Assembly: GCA_021399435.1 (NCBI GenBank)
Contig: JAJTUP010000013.1
Coordinates: 744,001-808,000 of the forward strand
Direction of reading: 5' to 3'
Source of the DNA: Diaporthe sp. PMI_573
Taxonomy: Eukaryota > Ascomycota > Sordariomycetes > Diaporthales > Diaporthaceae
DNA length: 64,000 nt
The position numbers were made by a program, and so were the translations under genes. The notes under the pieces were generated by a model. The model was not told the DNA's origin. It ran no database searches and was given only the letters and a program-made list of their open reading frames with translations. This document shows, piece by piece, positions 35,179 through 46,975 of the stretch. The first letter of the stretch is position 1. Each line of letters begins with the position of its first letter.

Positions 35179-36235
35179 CGGGAGAAGACAAGTTGTGAGT
35201 CGATTGCGATGGTGCTTCAAAAGAAGGAAAGAATGAGTTCGCAAGGAAGATTTGTCAGTGCATTTGAAAAATGCTACGTTCTTGATACCAAGTTATCATT
35301 GTATCTATTTCTATTGTAATGAAAATGCCACACCTTGGCAATCGTTGGGGGGCAATTGCAGCTAACCCTAGCCAACTGCACTCGTCCCACCACCCGCCAT
35401 CTTGCCATATGGTTCCTACACAGCGCCTAGCTGTTTGATGTACTGAAAATGTGGATCAGACTGTCACACTGCCATGTGACTTGTTTTCGACGCCCAAACG
35501 CCGCCATGAAATCATCGGCATTCTCCATAATCCGCTGTGAGCTCTTCCGCGTGCGTCATGCGCTATATGGATGTGCCCGTCAAAGGATACTGAAGTTCAT
35601 CACAGCATAACATGTCTAGCTATGGCTCCTTGGTAGATTCTTGGTCATCGCGAGCGAATTTCGGGTCATCCTGGGGCGCTTATCCTCCTGTCCACTTGCT
35701 ACAGAACAGAGCCAGTCGTCAGACGGAGTCCCAAGTCCGTATTCTTGTGCGTTTCTTCGCATTCAAGTAGTCATCGAGCCTTCTCGCGCGCCTGATTTCG
35801 CTTCAAAGAGCCGTCGACTGCTCATTCCATGCACCACATGCCGTCCGAAGATCTTGGGAGCAAGACTGGGTGCGTCTCGCCTCGGTTCCTAACTCTCTCC
35901 GCCCTAGAGGCGTGTCCGGCGCTGAGTCTCGCCTACTTTGTTGTTGCAATCAATGAAGAATCGTTTGCAACTCGTCCAATTTGACCAGGGGCGACCTTTT
36001 CCCATGTTGTAGGTTTGTGTGAGTATGTAGAGGATAAGGAGTGTAGCTTGTGTATGATCACCGTCATCTCTCCTGGTCCAAGACTGTAATAGCTACATCA
36101 TTCCAGACTCTTCTACCACAAGGGTAGGGGTCCTGCGCTAACGCTTAGGTAAATGACTTAAAGGAGCTTTACTCGGGTGTCTGCTATGTGGCCGTGGCAG
36201 CTATGGTGGGCAGTGCTCACTGCCAAATCTCATAT
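35179..36235. other. Intergenic
   Basis: 3' flank of the ammonium transporter and further sequence with no supported gene. Confidence 0.45.
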
Positions 36236-36490
36236 GGGTAAACTTCCTGTAGGATAATCTCTTATAGAACAGCCTCCTTATAGGGAGACCTGCTACGGAA
36301 CAGCCTCCTACGGGACAATGGGACAGCCTCTTTTGGGACGGCCTCATGTAGGAAAACCTCTTATGGACAGGCCTCCTAAAGGATAACCGCCTATGAAATG
36401 ACCTCTTATGGAAAAGCATCCTTGGGCAAACCTCCCGAGGTCCTGTAGGAAAGCTGTCTATGGAACAGTCTCCTATCGGATAACCAGACA
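36236..36490 (+). repeat. Degenerate 15-bp tandem array (orientation A)
   Basis: About 15 imperfect copies of a unit close to CCTCCTATGGGACAG, many 14-17 bp long. Clear examples are GCCTCCTACGGGACA, GACCTCTTATGGA and ACCTCTTATGGACA. The same unit in reverse orientation forms the array at 51600-51925. A 72-codon minus-strand frame over it encodes only a degenerate basic pentapeptide string and is not taken as a gene. Confidence 0.8.
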
Positions 36491-37592
36491 GTGTTGTAAG
36501 AGATGTGGTGATACTGGCTTGAAGATAGTAATAAACGAATCGAAGAATGAATAACTAGGTCATGTCTTGACAAACTGGAAGAGATGGGGCAGCAATGCTA
36601 ACGACCTGTCCTGCCAATCTGATCTTAAAAGACAATCAAGCTACTCAAACTGAACACACAGTGCCAGCCATGAAGCTACCTATGAAACATTTGGCCCCTA
36701 CAGCTCTAGACTGGGATAGGAGACCGAGGGAGAAGGGTCTAAGAATACACGAAGAGAAGTTTCTTTTGTTGTTCTGGCAGATCAGAGGTGACAGAGATGC
36801 CGTTAAGATCGATACGAGTTCCTTGCCACACATGTGCAGAACCCGAAAACTTCAGATGTGCAAGCACCAGCGACCAACGGGCCAGTCACTGAATTTCATC
36901 TGATCAGAGGTCAATGGAAATTATTGGACCGTGGTTTGCGACAGAATGGGTACTTGGGTACTTGAGCCTTGATTCCACTAGCTTGGTCTGAGACCGAGGC
37001 CCAACTATTTAAACCCTCGTCTTCGAGCAACTGTTTGGATCTCAAATTTTTCCTTCTTCCCACGCCGCCAGTGTCAGAATTGCCGGCACGTCTTTTTTCT
37101 TCTTCTCCGATGTTCCTTTTTGGCAGTATTACTGCCACTCAATTCTTTTCATGGTCATTCGTAACCTGCCGTACGTGTTACTCTTCTCAAGCCTTCGTAT
37201 ACGACCCGTCACCACCAGCTTTGTACCACAGCACACCTTCATTCCTCGAGTTCTTCTGTTCGTGTGAGACATGCATCGCATGTTTCTCCCCTTTCAATCT
37301 TGCGACTGGGCGACATGGATCGCAGACCCTTGTTTTCAAAAGCCAGCTATTCCACCGCTTTGCGTGTGGTCAACTTTACCAGTCAGCTGCCTAGCAACTA
37401 AGGTCAGCCAGGCAGGCCGTTTTGTGTTTTTGCACCACCCTACTTGGGCAACTGCAACTCGTCTGCCAGCCCTCTGGCGCCACCGCTGCAACCCCTTCAA
37501 ATCATTTCGAGTACGATCTCGCCTGATACCCCTTCCTTCATGACAGGCTTGCAGCCTCAACCAGCCCAGCATGTCTGGGGAGCAAAACGACA
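36491..37592. other. Intergenic upstream of helicase remnant
   Basis: No firm gene. The sequence just before 37593 may hold further decayed helicase coding sequence (frames change rapidly around 37540-37620), but I cannot trace it. Confidence 0.4.
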
Positions 37593-38592
37593 GTGGAGAG
37601 GTCAACGACAGTTTCAGTGTCCCGCTACGCGAGACATAAGTTTCAGGAATACCTGTACACCTCTACACTCGACACGATCAAGACCGCGGGACACCCAGTT
37701 TTCCAATTGAATACGCAGCATCGAGCCATTGATGGTCAGTTCGACCCTGTCTACAAGATCTTCTGCAAGGACGTCAAGCCCATCCTGTCTTCAGAGAGTC
37801 GGCACCCGAGCAACCACCCCGACGCCCAGCGGGTCGAGGCAGCCTTTGTTGCAGATTGTGCTGGACTCCAGGCTTCGCCAACAGACCACATCATCCCCAT
37901 GTTCATCAATGTTCCACGTTCCGATTGCAAACAAATTCGAACATCCAGGCGGGATCCCGAACAGGCTGAGGCAGCCTTCCGTGTGGTAGAGAAGCTCGTT
38001 AGCTGCGGTATCGAGCAGTCCGACATCATGGTCATTGGTGCGTACCGAGCGGAGCTCATCAAACTCCGCGACAAAAATTCCTGAAGAAGTTCTCGTCACA
38101 ACCATCGACATTGCCCAAGGCCAGGAACGATCCTACGTTGTGTTGGTTTTCTCCACTACCGAAAAGACTGGACTGGGCTTCACTGGCAACCCCCACCGGT
38201 TGTGTGTTGCTCTGAGCCGCCAAAGGGCATTCCTCGCATTGGTGGGAGACATCGACACGGTGAAGAACGCGATATATGCTGGGACCTGTCTTAATTCTTA
38301 CCTCAAGAAAATCCACGAGTATTTGATCGCGCACAAGAGAGTCGGAAATTATAAGGACATCAAGAAGGCACTTCAAGACACGGCAAACGCACCTCAGCCG
38401 TCCACTGATGGAGTTCATGACGAAGAGGAGGAGAGACTTCAGGCTGAGGCAGATGCAGCCATTGCTGCGCTGAGAGAGTACCAGGCGTCAAAGACCAAGA
38501 CCCCTGCCGCGCAGTCGAGCAAAACCTCCGATCTGGTTCATTCTGACGATGCGTTTTCGTCCGTGGAAGCCGATCACAGTCCAATCGACTAA
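37593..38592 (+). pseudogene. Superfamily-1 helicase remnant (UPF1/NAM7-like C-terminal half), frameshifted
   Basis: Two frames cover the C-terminal RecA-like lobe. The first gives HPVFQLNTQHRAIDGQF (motif IV-like QHR) and DIMVIGAYRAELIKLRDK. The second gives VLVTTIDIAQGQERSYVVLV (motif V, IDxxQGxE) and GNPHRLCVALSRQRAFLALV (motif VI, NVALSRAR type). They join if one A is removed from the AAAAA run at about 38076-38080, turning KNS-stop into KIPEEV. The Walker A and DExx motifs of the first lobe are absent, so the gene is truncated as well as shifted. The C-terminal tail is acidic and Ala/Gln-rich. Related helicases act in RNA decay, or travel with mobile elements in fungi; which one this was I cannot tell. 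A sequencing error in the A run is possible, but the missing first lobe is not explained by it. Confidence 0.7.
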
Positions 38593-39263
38593 CAGTTTTG
38601 ATGCAAGGTACGGGGAAATTGGCGCGGGACCAAGATGCAGATGGGATTCAGGTGTGGCAAGCACTGCAACGCGGATATGAATCAGCCTTCATTTGTGGAT
38701 CGCGGAGCTTGGTTGCGATTTGAAGTTTGTAGACAAGAAAAAAGAACGCCAAATAGAGGGGCAGATTCTGACCCCCACCCCCGGAAGAGATCAATGGTAC
38801 AAGATTCCCCCCAAACTTTCAGGTCATGTGTCTTCTTGAACGTGTCTGATCACGTATCTGCGTCTATGTGCCATGCTTTGAGAATGCAGGAAGCCATTCA
38901 TGACAGACCCGAGTGAGTAATGGCATCGTTTCGACGGCCGGGTCCTGCTCTGTGGCCGCAATTGATAGGAAAGGAGGCTTGATGTCGAAGTTCACACATC
39001 AATTCTTCCTCCTTGGCTAACATCGTTGAGAAGTGTTCACAAATGGGTTCGAGACCATGCAAGTGCTCAATGATCTCCAACACTCTGTTCTATTTCAACT
39101 ACGTATGTACAAGCGGATGAAGACAGTGTCAAGGCGAATAACAACAATAACCCCAACAGTGTCTTGCCATCCAAATCGCTTAGAGGAATGCTTTGAACCT
39201 GCAACAACTTCAAAATAGGCTATGTACATGGTAGCTCCCCATATGCTCATACTCTCTCCTCCC
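38593..39263. other. Intergenic
   Basis: No supported gene; between the helicase remnant and the 3' end of the Ser/Thr-rich gene. Confidence 0.5.
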
Positions 39264-41805
39264 TTAGAACCTCGCCAGAGGCAGGTCTGTAGCCGTAGCA
39301 CAAGCGTTGCCGCTTCGAGCGCAGAGCGTAGACACACTGACGAGGGTGACAGTGGACGGCACGCAGGCGCTGGCGACGTTGCCCTGGTTGGTGGGCTTGG
39401 GCGCCTCCTGGGTGACGGTGGTGGCCTTGCTCATGGTCAGGGTGTACGTGGAGACGATGCCGGCGCTGCCAGTCAGGGTGAGGGTCTGCGTGTCCTTGGC
39501 GACGACCTCGCTGGCGGTGAAGGTGCTCGTCATGACGCTGGTGTCGGATCCAGAGCCCACGGTAACGTACACCGTGGATACCTGGGGCGGGGCGGTGGTT
39601 TCAGCGCTCTGTACCGCGGCCGCGGTGGAAATGGTGGAGGTGAGGACCTGGTCGCCGAGAGTAACGGTGAGGACCGTCTCGACGGGAATTTTCGAGGTAA
39701 TTGTCTCGTAGATGGTTGAAACCACGTTGGACACAACTTGCGAGGGCCCCACGACCGAGGTGTGGACGCTGGTGGACTCAACGACAGTGCTAGATTCCTG
39801 TGCAATTCCCGAAACTGTGACAGTAACCACGCTTGGGACCTGCACAACGGTAGTGCTCAGAACAGTAGTGTGGACGGTCTGTTGCTCAGGTGTCTCCTGG
39901 GCCGGGGTTTCAGCCGCAGGAGTCTCGGCTGCTGGGGTAGGAGTAACAGGGACAACTGTTGTAAGGGTCGAGGCCTCTTGGAAAGAGCTGGTCGATGTCC
40001 TCTCAAATCCATCGCTCAGGGTAATCGTGATGACAGAAACCACTGGCGACACAGATACAATTACAGCGGTAGAGGAGGACTCAGCCACAGCCGCAACAGA
40101 GGAGGAAGCTGATGGCTTTTCTTGAACCACAGTTGTGACAGTTTGAGGCTGCTCAACAACCTGAGTCGAAGTGCTCTCGACGCCATCACCCAGTGTCACC
40201 GTTACGAATGAAACCACGGGTGTAGCGGTGGTCAGCACGGATGTCTTGGACACGACGGCAGTCTGGACGCTGCTAGCACCGGGGATGAAGAACGAAGCAG
40301 AGCCGCTGACTAGAAGGGGCGTTAGTACGTTGGCGGGCAACACACATCGATTGAGGAGCAATCCTACCAGTAGTGGTCACCACAGCAGAGCTCAGGCTGG
40401 CGCCAACTTCAGATGATATGGCAGAGGCCTCAGAGACGGGGCAGACAGTGGTCGTTTCGCCGACAATGCTGGTGACAATAACTGGTTGAACGGCAGAGCT
40501 TCCGTGGGAGGAGACGGCATCGGCAATCTCCTTGGTGGCGGTGGCTGCTGGGCAGTTTGTGACGGTAGGAGCGCACGAAATGACGGTGTGAAGCTAATGA
40601 GAAGTAGAAGGTTAGCAAGTAGATCCTTGCGGTTACGTGGCCAGTGGATTACAGTAGGAACTCACGTGTGTGACCTGGACGGTCAGGGTGGTCTGCTCGC
40701 CGACAGGAGCAGGAGTGTTCTCAGGGGCACCGGTGATAGCTGCAACCGATGAGAGAGAAGCAAGCTCGGATGAAGCAAGCGTGCTTGTCAGGACCGTGGT
40801 TGAGACAGGGACAATCTCGGTGGCGACGGAGCTTCCGGCAGGGCAATTTGTGATGCTGGCGGCGCAAGAGGTGACCGTGTACAGGTTGGTTGCATACACG
40901 GTCGAAGTCACCTCCTGGACGGATGGGATGGACGAGTTGCCGATGGGGAAGGGCTTCACTCCGGTGCTGTTGGAAGGAGGCTGAGGAAGAGCCCCCGTAG
41001 GAGCCGGGGGTGCCTGGGAAGCACCCGTCTCAGGCGAAGAGCTTTCTTGAGGAGGAACAGCGGAGCCGGAGGGGGCCTCGGCAGCAGACTCGGGCGGTAC
41101 AGCAGCAGAAGACTCAGGTGGAACAGCTGCAGACTCGGATGGGAGAGCACCAGGAAGTTTGGACGTGGCGGCCCCTCCGGACGGCTGAGGGACGGGAACA
41201 GCCCCAGTGCCCGAGGGGCTCGGGGCGTCAGTTGGGAGGGCACCCGGAAGGTCCTGAGATGCCGTGATGGTTGTACCTGTAATCCCACCAGTGGCAGCAA
41301 CAGAAATGACGCTGGAAGAGACCGATTCGGCGGCTGTCACGGGGCAGATTGTGGTAGCGAGCTGCACAACATCCGTCACGAGCACAGTGGACACCTGCTC
41401 GGGGGCTGTGGAGGCCAGTTCGGACAGTGAGGAAGAATCAGCCGGGCAGTTGGTGACGGTAGGGGCACAGCTGATGACGGTTCGGACCTGAGTCGACAAG
41501 ACGGTGAGAGTGGTCAGCTGCTCGGAGGCGGGCGTGGGGACCGTGCCGTTGGCGATGGGAGCAGGAGGAGCACTCTCGGCGTTGGACGCCACACCGGTTG
41601 CCGAAGGGACTGCTGCCGCAGAAGTAATAGGCACAACTGTGGCGGTCACAGTCTCCTCCTCGGGCTCGAGATCCGGGTCGCAAGTGTCGTCGTCCTCGAC
41701 GGGGAGAGTGGCATTTACATTTGCTGGGTCTGCAAGAGCAGCTCCGACGACGACGCGGGAGAAGAGCAGAAGCGAGGCCAAGGCCCCGGCGGATTGGAAA
41801 CGCAT
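39264..41805 (-). CDS. Large secreted Ser/Thr/Val-rich cell-wall-type protein with TNCPA modules
   Basis: Three exons on the minus strand: 41805-40666, 40593-40368 and 40309-39264, with introns of 72 and 58 bp (GTGAGT and GTAGGA donors; TACTAAC branch before the last acceptor). The joined frame is 803 residues. Residues 1-25 (MRFQSAGALASLLLFSRVVV, then GAALA) are a signal peptide. The rest is dominated by Ser, Thr, Val, Ala and Pro. A Cys-paired module occurs three times: SCAPTVTNCPADS, SCAASITNCPAGS and SCAPTVTNCPAAT, with a nearby ICPV/VCPV partner. A Pro/Glu/Ser region (VPPESSAAVPPESAAEAPSG) lies in the middle and a Val/Thr-rich region (TVTVSGIAQ, TVLTVTLGD) follows. No C-terminal GPI hydrophobic tail is visible. 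Heavy O-mannosylation and cell-wall location are inferred; exact family unknown. Confidence 0.8.
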
Positions 41806-43776
41806 GATGGACGGGTAAGTTTTCTCCTTGTCTTGTCGGATGGATCAGTGGTAAGTGGACGTTACAAGGGGTCGAGAACAGTTAGTTTTGTCTCCCGATC
41901 CAGGGGTGAGCGAAGGTCTGTGAAGAAAAAGAACGAATTGGGTGAGCTAGCACCAGTAGAAAGAATGAACAACCCGCCGGGTTTGTGGGTGAAGCAAAAG
42001 AGAATGTGGAAAGAAGACACTGTCGACGAAGATGCCAGGGCCGAGATGGTAGCCGGACATCTGGGAGGGTGGGATGGGGCTCGTCACCCTTATACCATCC
42101 GCGCGTCCGTGGCCATCACGATCAAGAGAGGCCAGCCCTGGCATCAGGAGGGACAGGTCCCAGTCCGGGCAACTCCAGCCCACTCGAGCTGGCGCGACAT
42201 GCAGCCGTAAGACGCCCATGGTCCACCGTCAAGACGGAGCAGACTGCCGTCCAAAGGCTGGTTCGGCTACGCGGGGGCAGTCGACGGTGAAGATTGTTTC
42301 GAAACACCATCGAGTGCTTGCCGCCGCAAATGAGCTGATGTGGACATGGCTGGCTGCTTGTACACAGTAACTGTGTAGTCCAGCACCGGAGATGTTCCAA
42401 TCCCTGCAGCACATCCCGGACGGCTGCCCGTCCGACAGCGTAACGCCGTTGGCCAAACAGGCTGGAGCCGCAACGAGCAGTCTCCACCTGTCGTCGATCC
42501 CGGTGCGCTTTCGCATTAGGCGCCCCCGGCCGGCGGCCCTTCAATTGCGGGAGACAAGGGGGCTGCTGACGTTTCACGATTCTAATAAAAATCGCCCTCT
42601 TGCCTGTTTCGTCCTGTCCAGCACCCACTTTGCACCTGGCAGGCGGGCGCCGTGGCGAGGCTGTGAGCACACATGCAGGATGTAGCATGTTGGACAGGAG
42701 TCACTGCTCCGTCGACCTGCCTGATTAACACATGTGTCTCTCTCGAGCATGGACTGAGGCGCATCCTTCTCATAGTAGGCCTCCATGAGCCAATGATGCC
42801 GCCGAGTCGTGGGCATACGTTGCACATGCGGCCAGCGGCGCATAGCCAAACGCCCCCGGACATGGGCCGGTCATGCCACGAGGTTGTTGTGTGAACCACA
42901 GTAGTGTGTAGTGTATGTGCAGTGCGGCTGGCTCGACGATCAGGTTCTGGAAGTGTTCTAACTTTAGCAGGGCTGGTCTGTGCCTCGCTCGCTTCCAGCC
43001 CTTGAGGATTCTTGCTCTCCCACAGAGGGGAGGTGTGTGTGTGCCTCGGACCAAGGGTTTCAGGGATAACCCTCGTATCACCGTCTCAGCGAATTAAGGG
43101 CAGTGCCAAGACCCCGAAACAATGTTATTGTCGAATCGATCACCTCGGAGGGAAACATTAAACCCGCCTCTGTCCCCGTTTGCCTTTATGCTTCTGGGCC
43201 AAGGTTTTCCGGGATTCACGCCAGAGTTCCAGATAGAGCCATTGCTTGCGTTGTCCCTGAGAGTAGAGGGGCAGCGCACCAGAGTGGATCGCCATGGTCG
43301 AGATGCCCAGATACAGTTTACGGTGATGGGGTAAAGGGGTCACCGACGGAAAGGGTGGCCGAGTCACATTCAGGGGTAGCTCCGAGTTCATCTGATCTTC
43401 GGCTCATGGAGTAGATGCAGTATTTACTTGAAAGTCTTCTCACATCAAGACCGCGGTCGTTCCAGAGCAGGCATTCCAAGGTCCTCAACCGTGGTCACGA
43501 GGTATCAGGTTGAAGGTTGTCCCTGTTTTGAAGAATATATCTGACGAGAACCTCACCAAGCTACTGGTTCATACAAGCCCCCTCTTGTTTGGAATACCCA
43601 CTCTCTCCAAGCAGACATATGTTCTCGCCTCCCTGTACTACCTAGGCAGTTTCGCTATTGCAGTCTTCGCCTCTCACAGAAACCCAGCCACCCGTATTGC
43701 CCAATCAACTCCTGTCTTTGGAAGCTCTAACACAGCGGCCGTTTAAGCCATGATATCTGCAATGCATGCTTGGCAT

Positions 43777-43808
<32 letters not shown>

Positions 43809-45849
43809 TAGTTTTGTGCAATACTCATCCGCGAAGTTGACTCCCGCGAGACTGCTTGTAGACTGTCGGACCACGCACTGTACCAGTCTCAGTAGTAAGA
43901 CTTGAAGTCCGTAGCCATAGATCTTACAGTGGCTTTGCCAAAATGGTTCTGCTCCAAACCCAGGTCGGCTCAGTCTCCTCAGGAGGTCGCTCTTAAGTTA
44001 CAGCCGAAGGTCGAGTCCGACAAGATGGGCCCTCGGTGCCGGACGGGTTCCGCCTAGTCTTGGCTCTGTTTGGGCCCGGATAATGTCCGCATTCCACAAA
44101 ACTAAGGACTCTAGGGTGTTGTCAGTATTACCATTTCGAGCCTCCTGTGACAGGGGCAACAATTTAGTGTGCCAAGCAAGAAGGTGTAGTCGGCGTTGGA
44201 CGTCGTCACTATGCACTTAGTTGATGTGGTCACTCAACTTGTACTGCATGCATGTGCCTGGCATAACTTATTCGTGAGCCTCTCGGCATTACTTATAGTC
44301 AATGTGCGCAAGCTTTAAATAATTACTCGAAATATCAAAGAGAAGGCCAATCACCATACGCAGTCGGGACCATAGACTATAGCCATAAACTAGACCTCAA
44401 CCATGACTCTCGAATGTTTCTATATTACTGGTGATTACAAGATCGTACCTTCTCAATGGGCTCCCTAGTGAAGACAATCCAGATCGATCGAGTCATCAAG
44501 TGATCAATGCGATATCTCGGCATTATTGTTATATCAACCCTTAATATTACTTGCTATAGATTTGGGCCGCCTGCTGCGAACCCAGCCGCTGAGAAATGGT
44601 GGCCACGGCTCAGCAAAATTCAGCAAAGGTCATTTGATATTTGTTGTGGTCCATCATTTGAATGTAATTAGACTTTTTGACAAAACTTTAATTCGGCTAT
44701 GACAAAGGAAAATTCTAGTGCTAGGAAACTTTGACCGCGGCAGCGCCAGCCCCAATGATATTAGATCGGGAGCAGCCGTGATATGGCGCTGGCCAAGGCT
44801 TAACTTACTGGACCACGAGGGAGGCTGCACAGTACATTAGCAGCCGTAGAACCAGACCTGGCCCAGTTCAGGCCACGATTTGATCGGCAAGCACATAAAA
44901 AAATGGCCCTTTATCCACATATGCTGCGATGCGAGCTGGAATTGACATGTCGACCACCCAATCGGCATGCATGTCGAGATGGGTGGAGTGGCAAGATCAG
45001 CGCACTGAAACGCTGCTTAGAGAGAGCTGGGGAGTAAGTTATGACTGGGCCTGGGCTTCGAATTGGCAGTGATCAAAGATTGCCGTTGAAGCCTTTTACT
45101 GACTCTCTGTAAGCGATGTGGAGCTATGTATGTAGCATGTTGCCATGTAAAATACGGTCCAATCTCTCTCAAGACTTCAAGTTGCACTTCCGATTAGAAT
45201 AATCGATATCCGGCAGACTACGTTCTATACGTTACCATCCCATAGGACTCAGCTAAATGATCGACCATCACCATTTTCGAACTTATTCAGAAAGCCCAGT
45301 CGGATTGTCACGCGCACCCACGAACGGGACAGATCTCACCGAGCGGAGGAAAGTCGTCCATGAAGCGCGGGAACTCCTCACATCTGACCTTTACGTCGTA
45401 TTCGAGGTGACCGAAGAAATGTTCAAGGAACTTGATGGTACTGCTGGTAAAGGCGCCGTCTGTCTTTCCGTTTAGGTGGCGCTTCAATTTTGGTATCATA
45501 TCGTACCACAGGGTCTAGCACAATGTACACTTCAACTTCGTGATACCCCAAGAAATCCAATCTTTATTCCCTTTGATAAGATCTTTCCCAGTGGTAGATT
45601 CGTAGAAGTCATCCAAACACCGTCTCTGGACATTCAAGATGAACTCCCGCTCTCTGAAAACCTCTTCCTGGTTTGATGGGGGCGGGGGCCTTCATGTGGC
45701 TTTACTTCTTATTCAGAGCCTTTGAGATATCCCTCATCAGCTGCTGCGTTCTCGCGTGCCTGTTCATCTCTTGCTGCTGTGGGAGCCCTCGAGTCCTCAT
45801 GCCACGATGACTGTCTGACGTGACAGGGGCCGGAGGTTCGTAGGAATCC
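41806..45849. other. Gene-poor interval of about 4 kb
   Basis: Upstream region of the Ser/Thr-rich gene followed by sequence without a supported gene. From about 44200 to 45250 it is AT-richer than the surroundings, possibly old decayed sequence. The 78-codon frame at 43510-43746 lacks an ATG start. Confidence 0.4.
43777..43808. repeat. (AGGCAC)5 tandem repeat
   Basis: Five perfect hexamer units followed by AG; non-coding context. Confidence 0.9.
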
Positions 45850-46975
45850 TTGGCCTATTCTTTGGCTGTATCAATTGGATTGCCAAGATGATGCGTGGCT
45901 CGAACCGCAAAGTACAGTACCCTGTCGGCGCCCACGAATGGGGGTTCATCCATTGCGATGAAATACGTGTCAAGGTGTTCCTGAAGGATGTGCTCGGGCA
46001 AGTCTTCCGCGCCATCCAGAACAGCTAGGGGGATCTGGCCGAAATGTGCGAGCCCTTTGGCAGCCATCCAATGGTAAATGACCTGCGCCAGAGTGCTCAA
46101 GCTGCAGCAACCAGGTAGGCAGGGTTCCTCTGGGTGGCGAAGACACAGAAGAAATGGGTTACAATCAGAACCCGCCCGGGGGGTGACATTCCGCATTCTC
46201 GCGATCAGTGTTGTTGGGATGCAACTCTGCATAAATATGCAACCACAGTTGATACCAAAAGTTGTGACATTTGTGCAAGCAGTCTTGACCGAGGTCTCCA
46301 TTCAAGTGTCCGATCCTGCGCTTGAGCTTGTTGGTATCCTTGCGTTTCATGTACGAAGATGGCATCTGCGAGGGATAGTTTGTCCAAGTCGGCGATGGCG
46401 GCATCACGCATGAGTAGTGGGCAGGGAGCGAAATCACCGCGTTGGAGCGAGTCCCGGGTCAACTTCAAATTCTCCCTGGAGAATGCATGCCTTAGAGTCC
46501 AAGTCTTGAACCATTCGTGATCGTCTGGGCGAGTGACAAGCTCGACCTTCAGTTCATTGATCAACTGCCGGGTCAAAGCCAAGTCGCCATTTGTCATATC
46601 CTGGAGCAGGGGACTGTGTTCAGAGGCTCTCGTCGCAGGGGACGGATCTCGAGACCTGCTGTCTCGTGTAGTGGTAGAAGGCCGCTAACCAAGGACCACA
46701 TCCGATCTATCATCGTCCTTATCGTGACTGGCAGAGTCAGCACCCGCCGGTCCCCGAACCGTTCGTTGCGGCTTCTCAGAGTGCCCACGAGAAGGGTAGG
46801 ATTTGTTGCGCGACAATGGGCATGGAGTAGCCAAATATGCATCTCGTCGTTGCGTTGGAGCGTCAAACGGGGAACTGTCCATTGCCTGAGGTCCGCGTGA
46901 ACTCTCTTGTGGAATCTGAGCAGAGGTAAAGGGGTCGAATCCACCAAGCTCCTCGCTGCGTTCGCGGCCAAGTAA
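45850..46975 (-). pseudogene. Decayed member of an uncharacterised ascomycete protein family (N-terminal/middle part)
   Basis: Three minus-strand frames follow one another with small shifts. 46971-46594 ends close to the start of 46597-46205, which reads MTNGDLALTRQLINELKVEL, then FKTWTLRHAFSRENLKLTRD and LDKLSLADAIFVHETQGYQ. Then comes 46301-45855 with CLRHPEEPCLPGCCS, HFGQIPLAVLDGAEDLPEHI and EEPPF-like DEPPFVGADRVLYFAVRA. Conserved-looking blocks move between frames (for example at about 46300), so a single intact gene is unlikely. From memory, this block order is common in large unnamed Pezizomycotina proteins; I cannot name the function. It may extend upstream to about 47680, where frames are less convincing. 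A second, fuller relative lies at 48464-50990. Confidence 0.5.

Noticed and set aside
34429..35244. 271-codon antisense frame
   Set aside because: Shadow of the ammonium transporter exons.
36201..36419. 72-codon minus-strand frame rich in Arg, Ser and Phe
   Set aside because: Arises from the 15-bp tandem array; degenerate units, no sign of selection that I can see.
43510..43746. 78-codon frame with a hydrophobic stretch
   Set aside because: No ATG at the start, no splice site seen that would supply one.
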